The notes below the pieces were generated by a model. The model saw only the letters and a list, made by a program, of their open reading frames with translations, was not told where the DNA came from and searched no databases. Positions 16,641 to 24,543 of a DNA stretch of 64,000 nucleotides are shown here, piece by piece (the first letter of the stretch is position 1; the number at the start of each line of letters is the position of its first letter). The position numbers were made by a program, and so were the translations under genes. Origin of the DNA: Myxococcales bacterium (GTDB lineage Bacteria; Myxococcota_A; Polyangia; Palsa-1104); the NCBI GenBank assembly GCA_003170275.1, contig PNAM01000118.1:64438-128437 (forward strand), read 5' to 3'.

Positions 16641-17527
16641 GGCGCCTCGTCCTCCTGTGCGTCGCGGCCCTGGGATGCGCGCCGGATTTCGGCCAGCCCT
16701 CGTCGCTGGTGACCGAAGCGCGCGTGCTCGCCGTGCGCGGCACGCCGGCCGAGGTGCGGCCCGGAACGGACGTGGCGTTCGACACGCTGGTGGTCTCGCC
16801 CGACGGGACCGACACCACCGCCGCGCTCGGCTGGGCGCTGTGCGCCACGCCCAAGCCGCTCGACGAGAACAACGTCGTTTCTACCGGCTGCCTCGGCGAC
16901 GACGGGGTGACACCGGTGGGCTCGGCGGGGCCAACGCAGATCATCAACGTGCCGCTCGACGCCTGCCAGCTGTTCGGTCCCGATCCGCCGCCGTCCAAGC
17001 CCGGCGAGCCGCCGCTGCGCCCGCGCGATCCCGACATCTCGGGCGGCTTCTACCAACCCGTGCGCGTGACCCGCGCGCCGCTCTCGGGCTTCGGCCTGGA
17101 ACGCATCAGCTGCAACCTGGCCTCGGCCGGCGCGGACGTGGCGATCGAGTTCGCCATGCGCTATCAGGCCAACAACAACCCGAAGCTCTTGCCGCTGACC
17201 GCCAGCGCGCCGCTCGAAGCGCTGCCCGCGGGCGGCCCGGTGACCTTCACCGCCGCCTGGACGCCCGAGTCGGCCGAGAGCTACCCGGTGTACGACGTGG
17301 TCGCGCAGCAGATCGTCGATCACCGCGAGGCGTTGCGCGTCTCGTGGTTCGCCACCGCCGGAAGCTTCGAGCACGAGCGCACCGGCCGGGACGAGGGCGA
17401 GCTCGAGACCAGCACCGACGACCTGTGGACCGCGCCCGCCGGGCCCGGCACCTACCACCTGTGGGTGGTCCTGCGGGACAGCCGGGGTGGCATCGACTTT
17501 GCCGGGTACGACGTGACGGTCCAATGA
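16637..17527 (+). CDS. Lipoprotein of unknown function, coupled to the TonB-dependent receptor
   Basis: A 296-residue lipoprotein. The TTG at 16637 overlaps the receptor stop as TTGA and gives MRRLVLLCVAALGCAPDFG with the lipobox ALGC, so the start is well supported. The mature part starts SLVTEARVLAVRGTPAEVRPG and has Cys-containing loops and a C-terminal DLWTAPAGPGTYHLWVVLRD, the ending of an immunoglobulin-like fold. No known family was recognised. Coupling to the receptor suggests a surface partner of the TonB receptor, like the SusD-type accessory lipoproteins of other systems, although it is not homologous to SusD as far as I can see. Confidence 0.72.
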   Translation: MRRLVLLCVAALGCAPDFGQPSSLVTEARVLAVRGTPAEVRPGTDVAFDTLVVSPDGTDTTAALGWALCATPKPLDENNVVSTGCLGDDGVTPVGSAGPTQIINVPLDACQLFGPDPPPSKPGEPPLRPRDPDISGGFYQPVRVTRAPLSGFGLERISCNLASAGADVAIEFAMRYQANNNPKLLPLTASAPLEALPAGGPVTFTAAWTPESAESYPVYDVVAQQIVDHREALRVSWFATAGSFEHERTGRDEGELETSTDDLWTAPAGPGTYHLWVVLRDSRGGIDFAGYDVTVQ

Positions 17528-17583
17528 GGACTGTCGCGAAGATGTTTCACAACCTTCACCGTGTCGGCATGGGAGAGCGACAA

Positions 17584-18315
17584 ATGATCGATAGCGTAGC
17601 GGCCATGGAAGCAAGCGGAGCCCTGGTCCTGATCGTCGACGACGAGAAGGATCTGCGCAGCCTGCTCGACTTCAACCTGAAGCAGGCAGGCTATCGCACC
17701 GTCCACGCGGCGACCGGCTCCGAGGCGCTGGCGCGCGCGGCCAGCCATTCGCCGGACCTGATCCTGCTCGATCTGAACCTGCCCGATCTGTCGGGCACCG
17801 AGGTCTGCCGGCGCCTCAAGGCCGATCCCTCCACCGAGGCGATCCCGGTGGTGATGTTGACCGCGCGTAGCGCCGAGGCCGATCGCATCGCCGGGTTCGA
17901 GCTGGGCGCCGAGGACTACATCCCCAAGCCGTTCAGCGTGCGCGAGCTGATCTTGCGGCTCGAGGTGGTGCGCCGCCACACCGCGCCCTCGCGCCGCGCC
18001 GGCACCGTGGTCGGGCAGCGGCTGCTCAAGGCCGGGCCGATCGAGGTCGACACCGACTCGTTCATCGTCAAGGTGCGCGGCAAGGAGATCACGCTCGCGC
18101 TGCTCGAGTTCCGGCTGCTCACGTTCCTGATCGAGGCGCGCGGCCGGGTGCGCACGCGCGAGGAGCTGCTCAAGAAGGTGTGGGACTATCCGCTCGACTC
18201 CGACACGCGCACCATCGAGACCCACGTCAAGCGGCTGCGCGCCAAGCTCGGCGACGCCGGCGACCTGATCGAGACCGTGCGCTCCGTCGGCTACCGCATC
18301 CGCATCGAGCCCTAG
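17584..18315 (+). CDS. phoB: PhoB-type response regulator (OmpR/PhoB family)
   Basis: A 243-residue regulator. The ATG at 17584 follows GGGAGAG at 7-base spacing; the in-frame ATG at 17524 would add a non-conserved extension. The receiver (about 14-128) has the acidic pair Asp19/Asp20, phosphoacceptor Asp63 in LILLDLNLPDLSG, the Thr of MLTAR and the Lys of PKPFS. The C-terminal winged helix (about 145-243) ends RTIETHVKRLRAKLGDAGDLIETVRSVGYRIR. With PhoR at 2801-4540 it most likely forms the phosphate-starvation pair. It closes the TonB run, but a 56-base spacer may hold its own promoter; TTTCACAACCTTCACC there is a possible autoregulatory site. Confidence 0.88.
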   Translation: MIDSVAAMEASGALVLIVDDEKDLRSLLDFNLKQAGYRTVHAATGSEALARAASHSPDLILLDLNLPDLSGTEVCRRLKADPSTEAIPVVMLTARSAEADRIAGFELGAEDYIPKPFSVRELILRLEVVRRHTAPSRRAGTVVGQRLLKAGPIEVDTDSFIVKVRGKEITLALLEFRLLTFLIEARGRVRTREELLKKVWDYPLDSDTRTIETHVKRLRAKLGDAGDLIETVRSVGYRIRIEP

Positions 18316-18590
18316 TCGACGAAGCCGGGGGCGAGGGCGACCACCAGGTCGCGGATCTGCGGGTGGATGTCGGCGCCGCAGAATTCGCCCGCTTCGTCGG
18401 CGGTCCATTCGATCCAGGTGGCGACGCTGCGCGCCAGGCCCTCTTCGGACGAGTCCGAGTCGAACAGATCGTCGCACTCGACGGCGCCGGCCGCCTCCAC
18501 CACGTTGCCCATGCGATTCATGGTCAGCACCGGATCGCCGACCCGATCGGTGATCAGCACGTTGTTCCCCCGCCACGCTGCCAGTTTCAT
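18312..18590 (-). CDS. Small acidic protein of unknown function
   Basis: A 92-residue, Asp/Glu-rich cytoplasmic-looking protein. ATG at 18590 behind GGGAGGG. It begins MKLAAWRGNNVLITDRVGDP and has an acidic centre (ECDDLFDSDSSEEGL). No signal peptide, membrane helix or known motif was found. Its stop overlaps the phoB stop from the opposite strand. The upstream region shares an 11-mer with the pstS promoter, so it may belong to the same regulon (inference). Confidence 0.6.
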   Translation of the reverse strand: MKLAAWRGNNVLITDRVGDPVLTMNRMGNVVEAAGAVECDDLFDSDSSEEGLARSVATWIEWTADEAGEFCGADIHPQIRDLVVALAPGFVD

Positions 18591-18648
18591 GAGCCCTCCC
18601 GCAGAAAATCTAGGCGCTCCGGCGAAGCTCGGACGTAAAAGCTTGGTT

Positions 18649-18659
18649 ACGATTGTGTG
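18649..18659 (-). promoter_or_regulatory. 11-mer CACACAATCGT shared with the pstS upstream region
   Basis: On the minus strand this spacer contains CACACAATCGT, identical to the sequence upstream of pstS at 2768-2778. Both lie a short distance upstream of minus-strand genes near pho genes (about 60 bases in each case). It may be a shared PhoB half-site, but flanks outside the 11-mer match poorly. Confidence 0.3.
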
Positions 18660-18739
18660 TCGATCGATGTTGGGAAAGGTTGGCACGACCGTAACTGCGC
18701 GCGAACGGACTCGTTTCATGCGTCGGCTACAACCGGGGC

Positions 18740-19525
18740 GTGAGAACCAGGACGCTCGCGCACCTCTCGGACCTGCACCTCGGCCGCTCGCCGGAGACCG
18801 ATCGCGCCGCCGTCCGCCTGCGCGATCTCGTCGAGGACGCGTTCGATCACGTGGTGGTCTCGGGCGACGTGACCCACCGCGGGCGCCGCGAGGAGCTGGC
18901 CCGCTTCGAGGAGCTGTTCGGGGCCATGCAGCGCGCCGGCCGGCTGAGCGTGGTCCCGGGCAACCATGATCGGCTCGGGGAGGACGTCGGCGCGCGGCTG
19001 ATGCGCGGCGGGCGCGTCGAGGCGCACACGCACGACGGGCTGTACCTGGTGCGCGTGGACTCGACCGGGCCGCACAACAAGTTCCTGCTCGCCGGCCACG
19101 GGCAGATCTGCGCCGACGTGATCGACGAGATCGAGCTGGCGCTGGCCGGCGCGCCGCGGCGCCACCTGACGGTCCTGACCCTGCACCACCATCCGCTGCC
19201 GCTGCCCGAGGAGACCTTCGGCGAGTTCGTCTCCGCGACGCTCGGCTGGCCGAACGCCGCCGAGCTGCGGCTGGGCGCGCGGCTGCTCGAGCGCATCGGG
19301 GGCCGCTGCGATCTGGTGCTGCACGGCCACCGTCACGTGCCGAGCGCGATGGCGTGCGACGCCGGCGGCAGGCGGCCGCTCGCCGTGTACAACGCCGGCT
19401 CGTCGACCACGCTCGGTCGCTTTCGCGTGTTCACGCACCTCGACGGCGCGCTGTGCGGCCCGCCGGTCTGGCTCGACACCCAGGATGTGCCGGCGCTCGA
19501 GCTTGCCGGCACGGGAACGGAGTGA
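18740..19525 (+). CDS. Metallophosphoesterase (calcineurin-like)
   Basis: A 261-residue dinuclear-metal phosphoesterase. The five family motifs appear in order: HLSDLHLG, VVSGDVTHRG, VPGNHD, LHHHPLPLP and LHGHRHVPS, supplying the Asp, His and Asn metal ligands. There is no signal peptide, so it probably acts in the cytoplasm. GTG start at 18740. It is followed 4 bases later by the GT21-like glycosyltransferase and then a small membrane protein, so it may work on a lipid or sugar phosphate in the same pathway. The substrate cannot be read. Confidence 0.85.
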   Translation: MRTRTLAHLSDLHLGRSPETDRAAVRLRDLVEDAFDHVVVSGDVTHRGRREELARFEELFGAMQRAGRLSVVPGNHDRLGEDVGARLMRGGRVEAHTHDGLYLVRVDSTGPHNKFLLAGHGQICADVIDEIELALAGAPRRHLTVLTLHHHPLPLPEETFGEFVSATLGWPNAAELRLGARLLERIGGRCDLVLHGHRHVPSAMACDAGGRRPLAVYNAGSSTTLGRFRVFTHLDGALCGPPVWLDTQDVPALELAGTGTE

Positions 19526-19529
19526 CTCC

Positions 19530-20726
19530 ATGATCCTCGTCAGCCTGCTTCTGTTCGCCGGCGCCGCGGTCGGTCTGTCGCTCTACCTCATTCAGCTGGT
19601 CTCGGTGTGGCGGCACCTGCGCGAGCCGCGCCGCGTGCCGTCGTGCTGGCCGGGGATCTCGATCCTCAAGCCGCTGTGCGGCCTCGACGACGATCTGGAA
19701 AAAAACCTGGAGCGTTTTGCGCAGCTCGACTATCCCGACTACGAGCTGGTGCTGGGCGTCCGCAGCCGTCGCGATCCGGCGTGGGAGCTGGCTCGCGCGA
19801 CCGCGGCGCGCTTTCCCGGGCGCGTGCGGGTGGTCTTGCAGCGCGGCGAGCCGGGCTGCAACCCGAAGGTCAACCAGCTGATCACCCTCGCGGCGGCCGC
19901 GCGCCACGCCATCCTGGTGGTGAGCGACTCCAACGTCACCGTCGAGCGCGGCTACCTCTCCGAGATCGCCGCGCACCTCGATGACGCGACGGTCGGGCTG
20001 GTGACCCATCCGGTGGTGGGCATCGGCGAGCAGCGCATCGGCTCGCTGATGGACAACCTGCACCTCGCCGGCAGCGTCGGCGCGGGCATGGTGGGCGCCA
20101 AGCGGGTGGCGCGCAAGGACGTGGTGGTGGGCAAGTCGATGGCGCTGCGCCGCGCGGATCTGCAGGCGCTCGGCGGCTTCGAGGCGGTCGCCGACGTGCT
20201 CGCCGAAGACTTCATCCTCGGCAAGATGATCAGGAGCCGGCTCGGCAAGCGCGTGGCGATGGCCGGCTGCACCGTGCAGAACGTGTCGCGCGATCGCTCG
20301 ACGCTCGACTTTCTCCGCCGCTACCGTCGCTGGAGCGTGATCCACCGCCAGGCGGTCGGGCCGGCGGTGTACGCCGCGCAGTTCCTGCTCAACCCGCTCG
20401 CGGTCGCGCTCCTGGCGTTCGGCGCGCACCCGACGATGATCACGCTCGGCGGGCTGGGCGCGTTCGGCGCCATCAAGATCGGCTACGACGCCGCGGCGCT
20501 GCGCACCATGCGCGGGCACGTGCCGCTGCTCGCGCTGATCGCGTCGCCGGCCAAGGATCTCCTGCTCGCGGTCGCCTGGGTGCACGGACTGCTCAACGAA
20601 GAGGTCGACTGGCGCTCGAACAAGCTGCGCGTCGGCGCCGGGACCGTGCTCACGCGCGTGCCAAGAAGTTACGCAGGTGTCGTGCTCACTTCACCGCGCG
20701 GCTGGTACATCACCCGCACGAGGTGA
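19530..20726 (+). CDS. Ceramide glucosyltransferase-like glycosyltransferase (GT21)
   Basis: Membrane-bound glycosyltransferase of 398 residues. An N-terminal helix (about 2-22) anchors a GT-A domain beginning PGISILKPLCGLDDDLEKNL, the hallmark of ceramide glucosyltransferase and hopanoid HpnI relatives. Catalytic landmarks are Asp133 in VVSDSNV (D2), Asp227 in VLAEDFILG (D3) and the acceptor-site R-x-x-R-W at 264-268 (RYRRW). Two or three C-terminal helices follow (about 290-355). It probably glycosylates a ceramide, a hopanoid-like lipid or another membrane lipid. Bacterial sphingolipids make ceramide plausible, but the acceptor is not determined by sequence. Confidence 0.8.
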   Translation: MILVSLLLFAGAAVGLSLYLIQLVSVWRHLREPRRVPSCWPGISILKPLCGLDDDLEKNLERFAQLDYPDYELVLGVRSRRDPAWELARATAARFPGRVRVVLQRGEPGCNPKVNQLITLAAAARHAILVVSDSNVTVERGYLSEIAAHLDDATVGLVTHPVVGIGEQRIGSLMDNLHLAGSVGAGMVGAKRVARKDVVVGKSMALRRADLQALGGFEAVADVLAEDFILGKMIRSRLGKRVAMAGCTVQNVSRDRSTLDFLRRYRRWSVIHRQAVGPAVYAAQFLLNPLAVALLAFGAHPTMITLGGLGAFGAIKIGYDAAALRTMRGHVPLLALIASPAKDLLLAVAWVHGLLNEEVDWRSNKLRVGAGTVLTRVPRSYAGVVLTSPRGWYITRTR

Positions 20727-20730
20727 TCCC

Positions 20731-21072
20731 ATGCATGAGAAGCGCATCCAGCTCGGTACCGAAGCAAACGTCGACTCCGCCGCCCGCCACGAAGAAGTGG
20801 CCCTGCACCTGGCGCAAGAAGCGATGCGCCAGGCGCAGCGCGCGCTGGTGGGCATGTTCGCCATTCCAGCGTCGGTGGGGCTGACCATCGCCGCGACCGT
20901 CACCTATCTGGCGGCGTTCCTCGAGCGCGGCTTCGAGGTGTTCGAGCTCTCCATCGATCAGATGGGCTCGCACCTCGGCTCGCAGGTCGCGCGCGACGGC
21001 CTGCGCGAGCCCGAGCGCGTGGTCGCGCGGCCCGACGAGCCGGGCGACAAGACCAAGCAAGCTCGCTCGTAG
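20731..21072 (+). CDS. Small single-helix membrane protein
   Basis: A 113-residue protein 4 bases after the glycosyltransferase gene, with GAGGTGATCCC before the ATG. An amphipathic N-terminal helix rich in Glu/Gln/Ala (about 15-38) precedes one hydrophobic segment (ALVGMFAIPASVGLTIAATV, about 38-57), then a charged C-terminus. No family recognised. Tight spacing makes it a likely third gene of the MPE-GT21 unit, perhaps a partner that anchors or orients the transferase. Confidence 0.65.
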   Translation: MHEKRIQLGTEANVDSAARHEEVALHLAQEAMRQAQRALVGMFAIPASVGLTIAATVTYLAAFLERGFEVFELSIDQMGSHLGSQVARDGLREPERVVARPDEPGDKTKQARS

Positions 21073-21176
21073 CCGCCCGCCCGCAGCGCTCCCTCCCGCC
21101 AAAGTGGTGCACACAAGTTGCCCGCCGGTTTCGGTCGCGAAAGCGGCTTGAAACTGGCGAGCGCTAGCTTGTGGGC

Positions 21177-22274
21177 ATGAAGCTGCGCGCGCGCCTGATC
21201 CTGCCGCTGCTCCTGGTGAGCTGCCGTTTCGCGACGGTCCCTTCCTCGATCGCACATCCCGCGCGTCTGGCCGCCGCGCCGCTGCCGGTGCAGCGCGTCG
21301 TGCTGATCACCGTCGATGGCGTGCGCTGGCAAGAGATCTTTCGCGGCGTAGATCCCGTGCTGGCGCGCAAGGCCGGGCTCTCGTCCGAGCTGCTCGCCGA
21401 CGGTCGCGCGCTGTTGCCCAATCTGTACGCGCTCATCGATCGCGGCGTCGCGCTCGGCGACGCGTCCGCCGGCTCGCCGATGGTCGCCTCCGGCCCCAAC
21501 TTCGTTTCGCTGCCCGGCTACCGCGAGATCTTCACCGGCCGTTCGGCCGGCGCGTGCATCGACAACGACTGCGAGCCGCTCGACCAGCCCACCGTCCTCG
21601 ACGAGCTGCGCGACGCGGGCGGGTTGCCGCCCGGTGACATCGCCGCGATCACCTCGTGGGAGACGCTCAAGAACGCGGTCTCGCAGACGCCGTCGCGAAT
21701 GGCGATCTCGTCGGGCCGCAAGAGCGGCGCCACCCGCGACCAGCTGCGCGTGAGCCCCGCCGCCGCCGCGCTGCTCGACGCGTGCGCCTCCGCAAAGGCC
21801 TGGCCCGGCAAGGAGGACTACCGCCCCGATCGCTGCACCGCCACGCTGGCGCTCGAGTACCTGACGGCGCGGCGCCCGCGCTTCCTCTACGTCGGGCTCG
21901 GCGACACCGACGAGCTCGGCCACAGGAACGACTACCGCGCGTACCTCGGCGCGCTGCGCGCGTTCGATCAATTCCTCGGCCGCGTCGTCGAGCAGGTCGA
22001 CGCGCAAACGATCGTGCTGGTCACCTGCGACCACGGCCGCGCCGCCACGTTCCAGGATCACGGCCGCGCGGTCCCCGAATCCGCTTCGGTGTGGCTGGTC
22101 GCCGCCGGCGCCCACATCCCCGCGCGCGGCCGCGTCGCGCTCGCCTCTTCCCGCCGCCTCGCCGACATCGCCCCGACGCTGCGCGCCCTGCTCACCCTCG
22201 ATCCCGACCATACCCCCGGCGCCGGCGTCCCCATCCCCGAGCTGCTCCCCGCCCCCCTGGTCGCCCGCCGCTAG
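21177..22274 (+). CDS. Alkaline-phosphatase-superfamily phosphodiesterase lipoprotein
   Basis: A 365-residue exported protein. The ATG at 21177 gives MKLRARLILPLLLVSC with the lipobox LVSC; a GTG lies two codons upstream. Superfamily motifs: VVLITVDGVRWQEIF (metal Asp), GPNFVSLPGYREIFTG with a candidate nucleophile Ser, GLGDTDELGH and VTCDHGR. It is much shorter than the phosphatase at 5927-7990 and not obviously a duplicate. It would hydrolyse a phosphate ester outside the inner membrane. It stands alone on the plus strand. Confidence 0.78.
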   Translation: MKLRARLILPLLLVSCRFATVPSSIAHPARLAAAPLPVQRVVLITVDGVRWQEIFRGVDPVLARKAGLSSELLADGRALLPNLYALIDRGVALGDASAGSPMVASGPNFVSLPGYREIFTGRSAGACIDNDCEPLDQPTVLDELRDAGGLPPGDIAAITSWETLKNAVSQTPSRMAISSGRKSGATRDQLRVSPAAAALLDACASAKAWPGKEDYRPDRCTATLALEYLTARRPRFLYVGLGDTDELGHRNDYRAYLGALRAFDQFLGRVVEQVDAQTIVLVTCDHGRAATFQDHGRAVPESASVWLVAAGAHIPARGRVALASSRRLADIAPTLRALLTLDPDHTPGAGVPIPELLPAPLVARR

Positions 22275-22331
22275 ACCCGGCTAGACATAGACCGGCTTCC
22301 CCCTGTCGTTGGTTTTCGATATGGTCGCGGG

Positions 22332-22982
22332 ATGAACAAGCCGATGCTCGTCCTTACGCTGTGTTTTGCCCTCCCGGTCCTGGCCGAGGAGCCTGCGCCC
22401 CTGTCGCACGAGGAGATCAAGTCCACCGTCGACAGCCACCTCGGCGACGTCAAGGCGTGCATGCAAGCGCACGGCGTCGCGACCGGCAAGCTGGTGGTGC
22501 AGTTCGCCATCCAGCCCGACGGCAAGGTGAGCGATCCCAAGCCGAAGGAGAGCTCGTCCAACGGCGTGCTCGACCGGTGCATCGCCGGGAAGTTCGCCAA
22601 GTGGACCTTCCCCAAGCCGCGCGGCGGGCTGGTCATGGGCGTGGTCTATCCGTTCATCTTCTCGGTGCCGCCGCCCAAGGCCGAGGCCAAGCTCGACCAG
22701 CAGGTGATCGTCAAGACGGTGCAGGCGAAGATGGCCGAGGTGAAGAAGTGCTACGAGGACGCCTCGCTCGAGAAGGAGGGCCTCGAGGGCACGCTGCGCG
22801 TGGCGATCGTGATCGCGTCGAGCGGCGCGGTCAAGGAGGCCACGGTGAAGGACTCGAGCACCAAGTCGGCGTTCCTCGACGGCTGCGTGGTCGGCCGCGT
22901 GAAGACCTGGCTGTTTCCCAAGCCCGAAGGGCCGGGCGAGGTGGCGATCATCTATCCGTTCGCGTTCGCTCCGAAGAAGTAG
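22332..22982 (+). CDS. Exported protein with two AgmX/PglI C-terminal-type domains
   Basis: A 216-residue exported protein (signal peptide 1-18, ending LA). Two tandem copies of one domain are visible at about 25-115 and 118-216. Each has a CM/CY near the start (VKACMQAHG; VKKCYEDAS), Gly-rich strands (GKLVVQFAIQPDGKV; GTLRVAIVIASSGAV), a second Cys (LDRCIAGKF; LDGCVVGRV) and a WxFPKPxG...YPFxF end. This is the AgmX/PglI C-terminal domain, named from gliding-motility proteins and similar to TonB C-termini. Each copy probably holds one disulfide. Its role is unknown. The gene end overlaps the convergent greA/greB-like gene by 35 bases. Confidence 0.8.
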   Translation: MNKPMLVLTLCFALPVLAEEPAPLSHEEIKSTVDSHLGDVKACMQAHGVATGKLVVQFAIQPDGKVSDPKPKESSSNGVLDRCIAGKFAKWTFPKPRGGLVMGVVYPFIFSVPPPKAEAKLDQQVIVKTVQAKMAEVKKCYEDASLEKEGLEGTLRVAIVIASSGAVKEATVKDSSTKSAFLDGCVVGRVKTWLFPKPEGPGEVAIIYPFAFAPKK

Positions 22983-23460
22983 CGCGGTACTCGATCCGCA
23001 CCACCTCCAGCTCCTCGTCGCCGCGCGGCGTGTGCACGGTCGCCTGCTCGCCCGCGCGCAGGTTGAGGAGCGCGCGCGCGATCGGCGAGCGCCAGCTCAC
23101 CCAGCCGCGCCGCGCGTCCGCTTCGTCGACGCCGACGATTCGATAGGTGCGCTCGCGATCGCCCGCGTCGCGCACGATCACCGTCGCGCCGAACAGCACG
23201 CGGTCGGCCGGTTGGGTCTCGGGATCGATCACCTCGGCCGCCTCCAGCCGGCGCAACAGCGACGAGAGCCGCTGCTCGAGCGCCACCTTGTTGCGGCCGT
23301 CTCCGCGCGGCGCCGCGCGCAGCCGCTCGATGTCGGCGCGCAGCCGGGTCGCGCCCGCGGGCGTGAGGTAGTTCTTCTCGCCCGGCGGCAGCGCCGAGTC
23401 GTCGACCACCAGCACGTCGTCGAGCCCGTCGTCGGACTCCTTGGTGAACGCCTTGCTCAC
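22948..23460 (-). CDS. GreA/GreB-family transcription elongation factor
   Basis: A 170-residue RNA polymerase secondary-channel factor that rescues backtracked complexes. The N-terminus has LTPAGATRLRADIERL, the start of the Gre coiled coil (about 30-90). The C-terminal FKBP-like domain carries VLFGATVIVRD, RTYRIVGVDEADARRGWVSW and SPIARALLNLRAGEQATVHTPRG, closer to GreB than GreA. An extra acidic N-terminus (MSKAFTKESDD...) also fits GreB. It overlaps the convergent AgmX-domain gene tail-to-tail. Confidence 0.85.
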   Translation of the reverse strand: MSKAFTKESDDGLDDVLVVDDSALPPGEKNYLTPAGATRLRADIERLRAAPRGDGRNKVALEQRLSSLLRRLEAAEVIDPETQPADRVLFGATVIVRDAGDRERTYRIVGVDEADARRGWVSWRSPIARALLNLRAGEQATVHTPRGDEELEVVRIEYRATSSERTRTDR

Positions 23461-23476
23461 GAGGGAAAGTATAGCG

Positions 23477-23899
23477 CTAGTGCGGCGACTCGGCGCTCGG
23501 ACGCCAGGCGCCGGCGCGCCGCAGCGCGTGGTACAGCCAGTCCTCCGCTTCCGAGCGATCGGCGAACGCCTTGAACGGGCACGGCGACGGCGCCACCCAC
23601 TGGACCGTGTTGATCAGCTGGCGCACGAACAGCGACGGCGCGACCGCGGCGCAGGCCACCACCCATTGGCGCACCTCCGCGTCGTAGCGCGACACGTGCT
23701 CGGAGAAGCGCATGCGCTGCCGGCTGGTCACGCCCGCGGCGCGCACCGCGTCGTAGAGCACCGCGTGCTGCCGGCCATACAGGCGCGCCAGCTCACGCAA
23801 CATCTCATCCACCTGCTCATCGGTGGCGACGCCCGCAGGCCACCTCACCACGACGAGCGGCCAACGCCCCTCGTCTACCAGTACTGCCCCCATATCCAC
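23477..23899 (-). CDS. Hypothetical protein with a STAS/SEC14-like pattern
   Basis: A 140-residue soluble protein. Beta strand WPLVVVRWPAG, a helix (VDEMLRELARLYG), HAVLYDAVRAAG, and a C-terminal FADRSEAEDWLYHALRRAG resemble the STAS/SpoIIAA-like fold, where the last motif is the usual end. This is a low-confidence fold guess. It lies 16 bases upstream of the Gre gene on the same strand and could be co-transcribed with it. Confidence 0.6.
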   Translation of the reverse strand: MDMGAVLVDEGRWPLVVVRWPAGVATDEQVDEMLRELARLYGRQHAVLYDAVRAAGVTSRQRMRFSEHVSRYDAEVRQWVVACAAVAPSLFVRQLINTVQWVAPSPCPFKAFADRSEAEDWLYHALRRAGAWRPSAESPH

Positions 23900-23970
23900 A
23901 TGTTACGTCCAAATCGGGCGCGGGGCACCTGGTGTCGCCGCGCGCGCATCCAATCGACGAGAGGTGGACG

Positions 23971-24501
23971 ATGAGCTGGGTGACGACCTGGGGATCGACT
24001 GTCGAGGAGCGCGCGCTCGCCTACCCGTGCGATCGGCAAGTCGCCGGCGCGGACGCGACCCTGTTTCGCGCCGTCGACGTGAACGCGCCCGCGCCGCTGG
24101 TCTATCGCTGGTTGTGCCAGCTGCGCGTGGCGCCGTATAGCTACGACCTGCTCGACAACTTCGGCCGGCGCAGCCCGCGCACGCGCGATCCGGCCAACGA
24201 AGCGCTGGCGGTGGGCGCGCGCATGATGCGCATCTTCCGGCTGGTCGAGCTCGAGCCCGACCGCCACCTGACCATGGTGATCGATCGCACCCGCTCGTTT
24301 GGCGAGGTGGCGGTCACCTACCAGGTGACGCCCGCGGGTAACGGCGAGCGCTGCCGGATCGTCGCCAAGCTGTGCGTGCGCTACGGCGGTCGATCGCTGA
24401 TGCGCCTGGTGCTGCCGCTCGGCGATCTGATCATGATGCGCAAGCAGCTCCTCACGCTCAAGCAGCTGGCCGAACGGGAGCACCGCCAGTCGCTCGCTTA
24501 A
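23971..24501 (+). CDS. SRPBCC-fold (START/polyketide cyclase-like) protein
   Basis: A 176-residue cytoplasmic protein; ATG at 23971 behind GAGGTGGACG. The central part VDVNAPAPLVYRWLCQLRVAPYS, RIFRLVELEPDRHLTMVID and VAVTYQVTPAGNGERC follows the helix-grip pattern of SRPBCC proteins, which bind hydrophobic ligands in a cavity. The N-terminus has WVTTWGSTVEERALAYPCD, often seen in stand-alone members of this family. No catalytic residues can be assigned. It has no clear partner. Confidence 0.72.
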   Translation: MSWVTTWGSTVEERALAYPCDRQVAGADATLFRAVDVNAPAPLVYRWLCQLRVAPYSYDLLDNFGRRSPRTRDPANEALAVGARMMRIFRLVELEPDRHLTMVIDRTRSFGEVAVTYQVTPAGNGERCRIVAKLCVRYGGRSLMRLVLPLGDLIMMRKQLLTLKQLAEREHRQSLA

Positions 24502-24543
24502 GCCCGCCTGCGGTCACGACAAACACCCGCCGCTTGGGCTAAG

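Noticed and set aside
14834..17527. An 897-codon open frame on the plus strand
   Set aside because: It is the receptor gene in a shifted frame; only the part from TTG 16637 is a real lipoprotein gene.
17524..17583. Longer N-terminus of the PhoB-like protein starting at ATG 17524
   Set aside because: The ATG at 17584 has a better ribosome site and fits the receiver-domain start.
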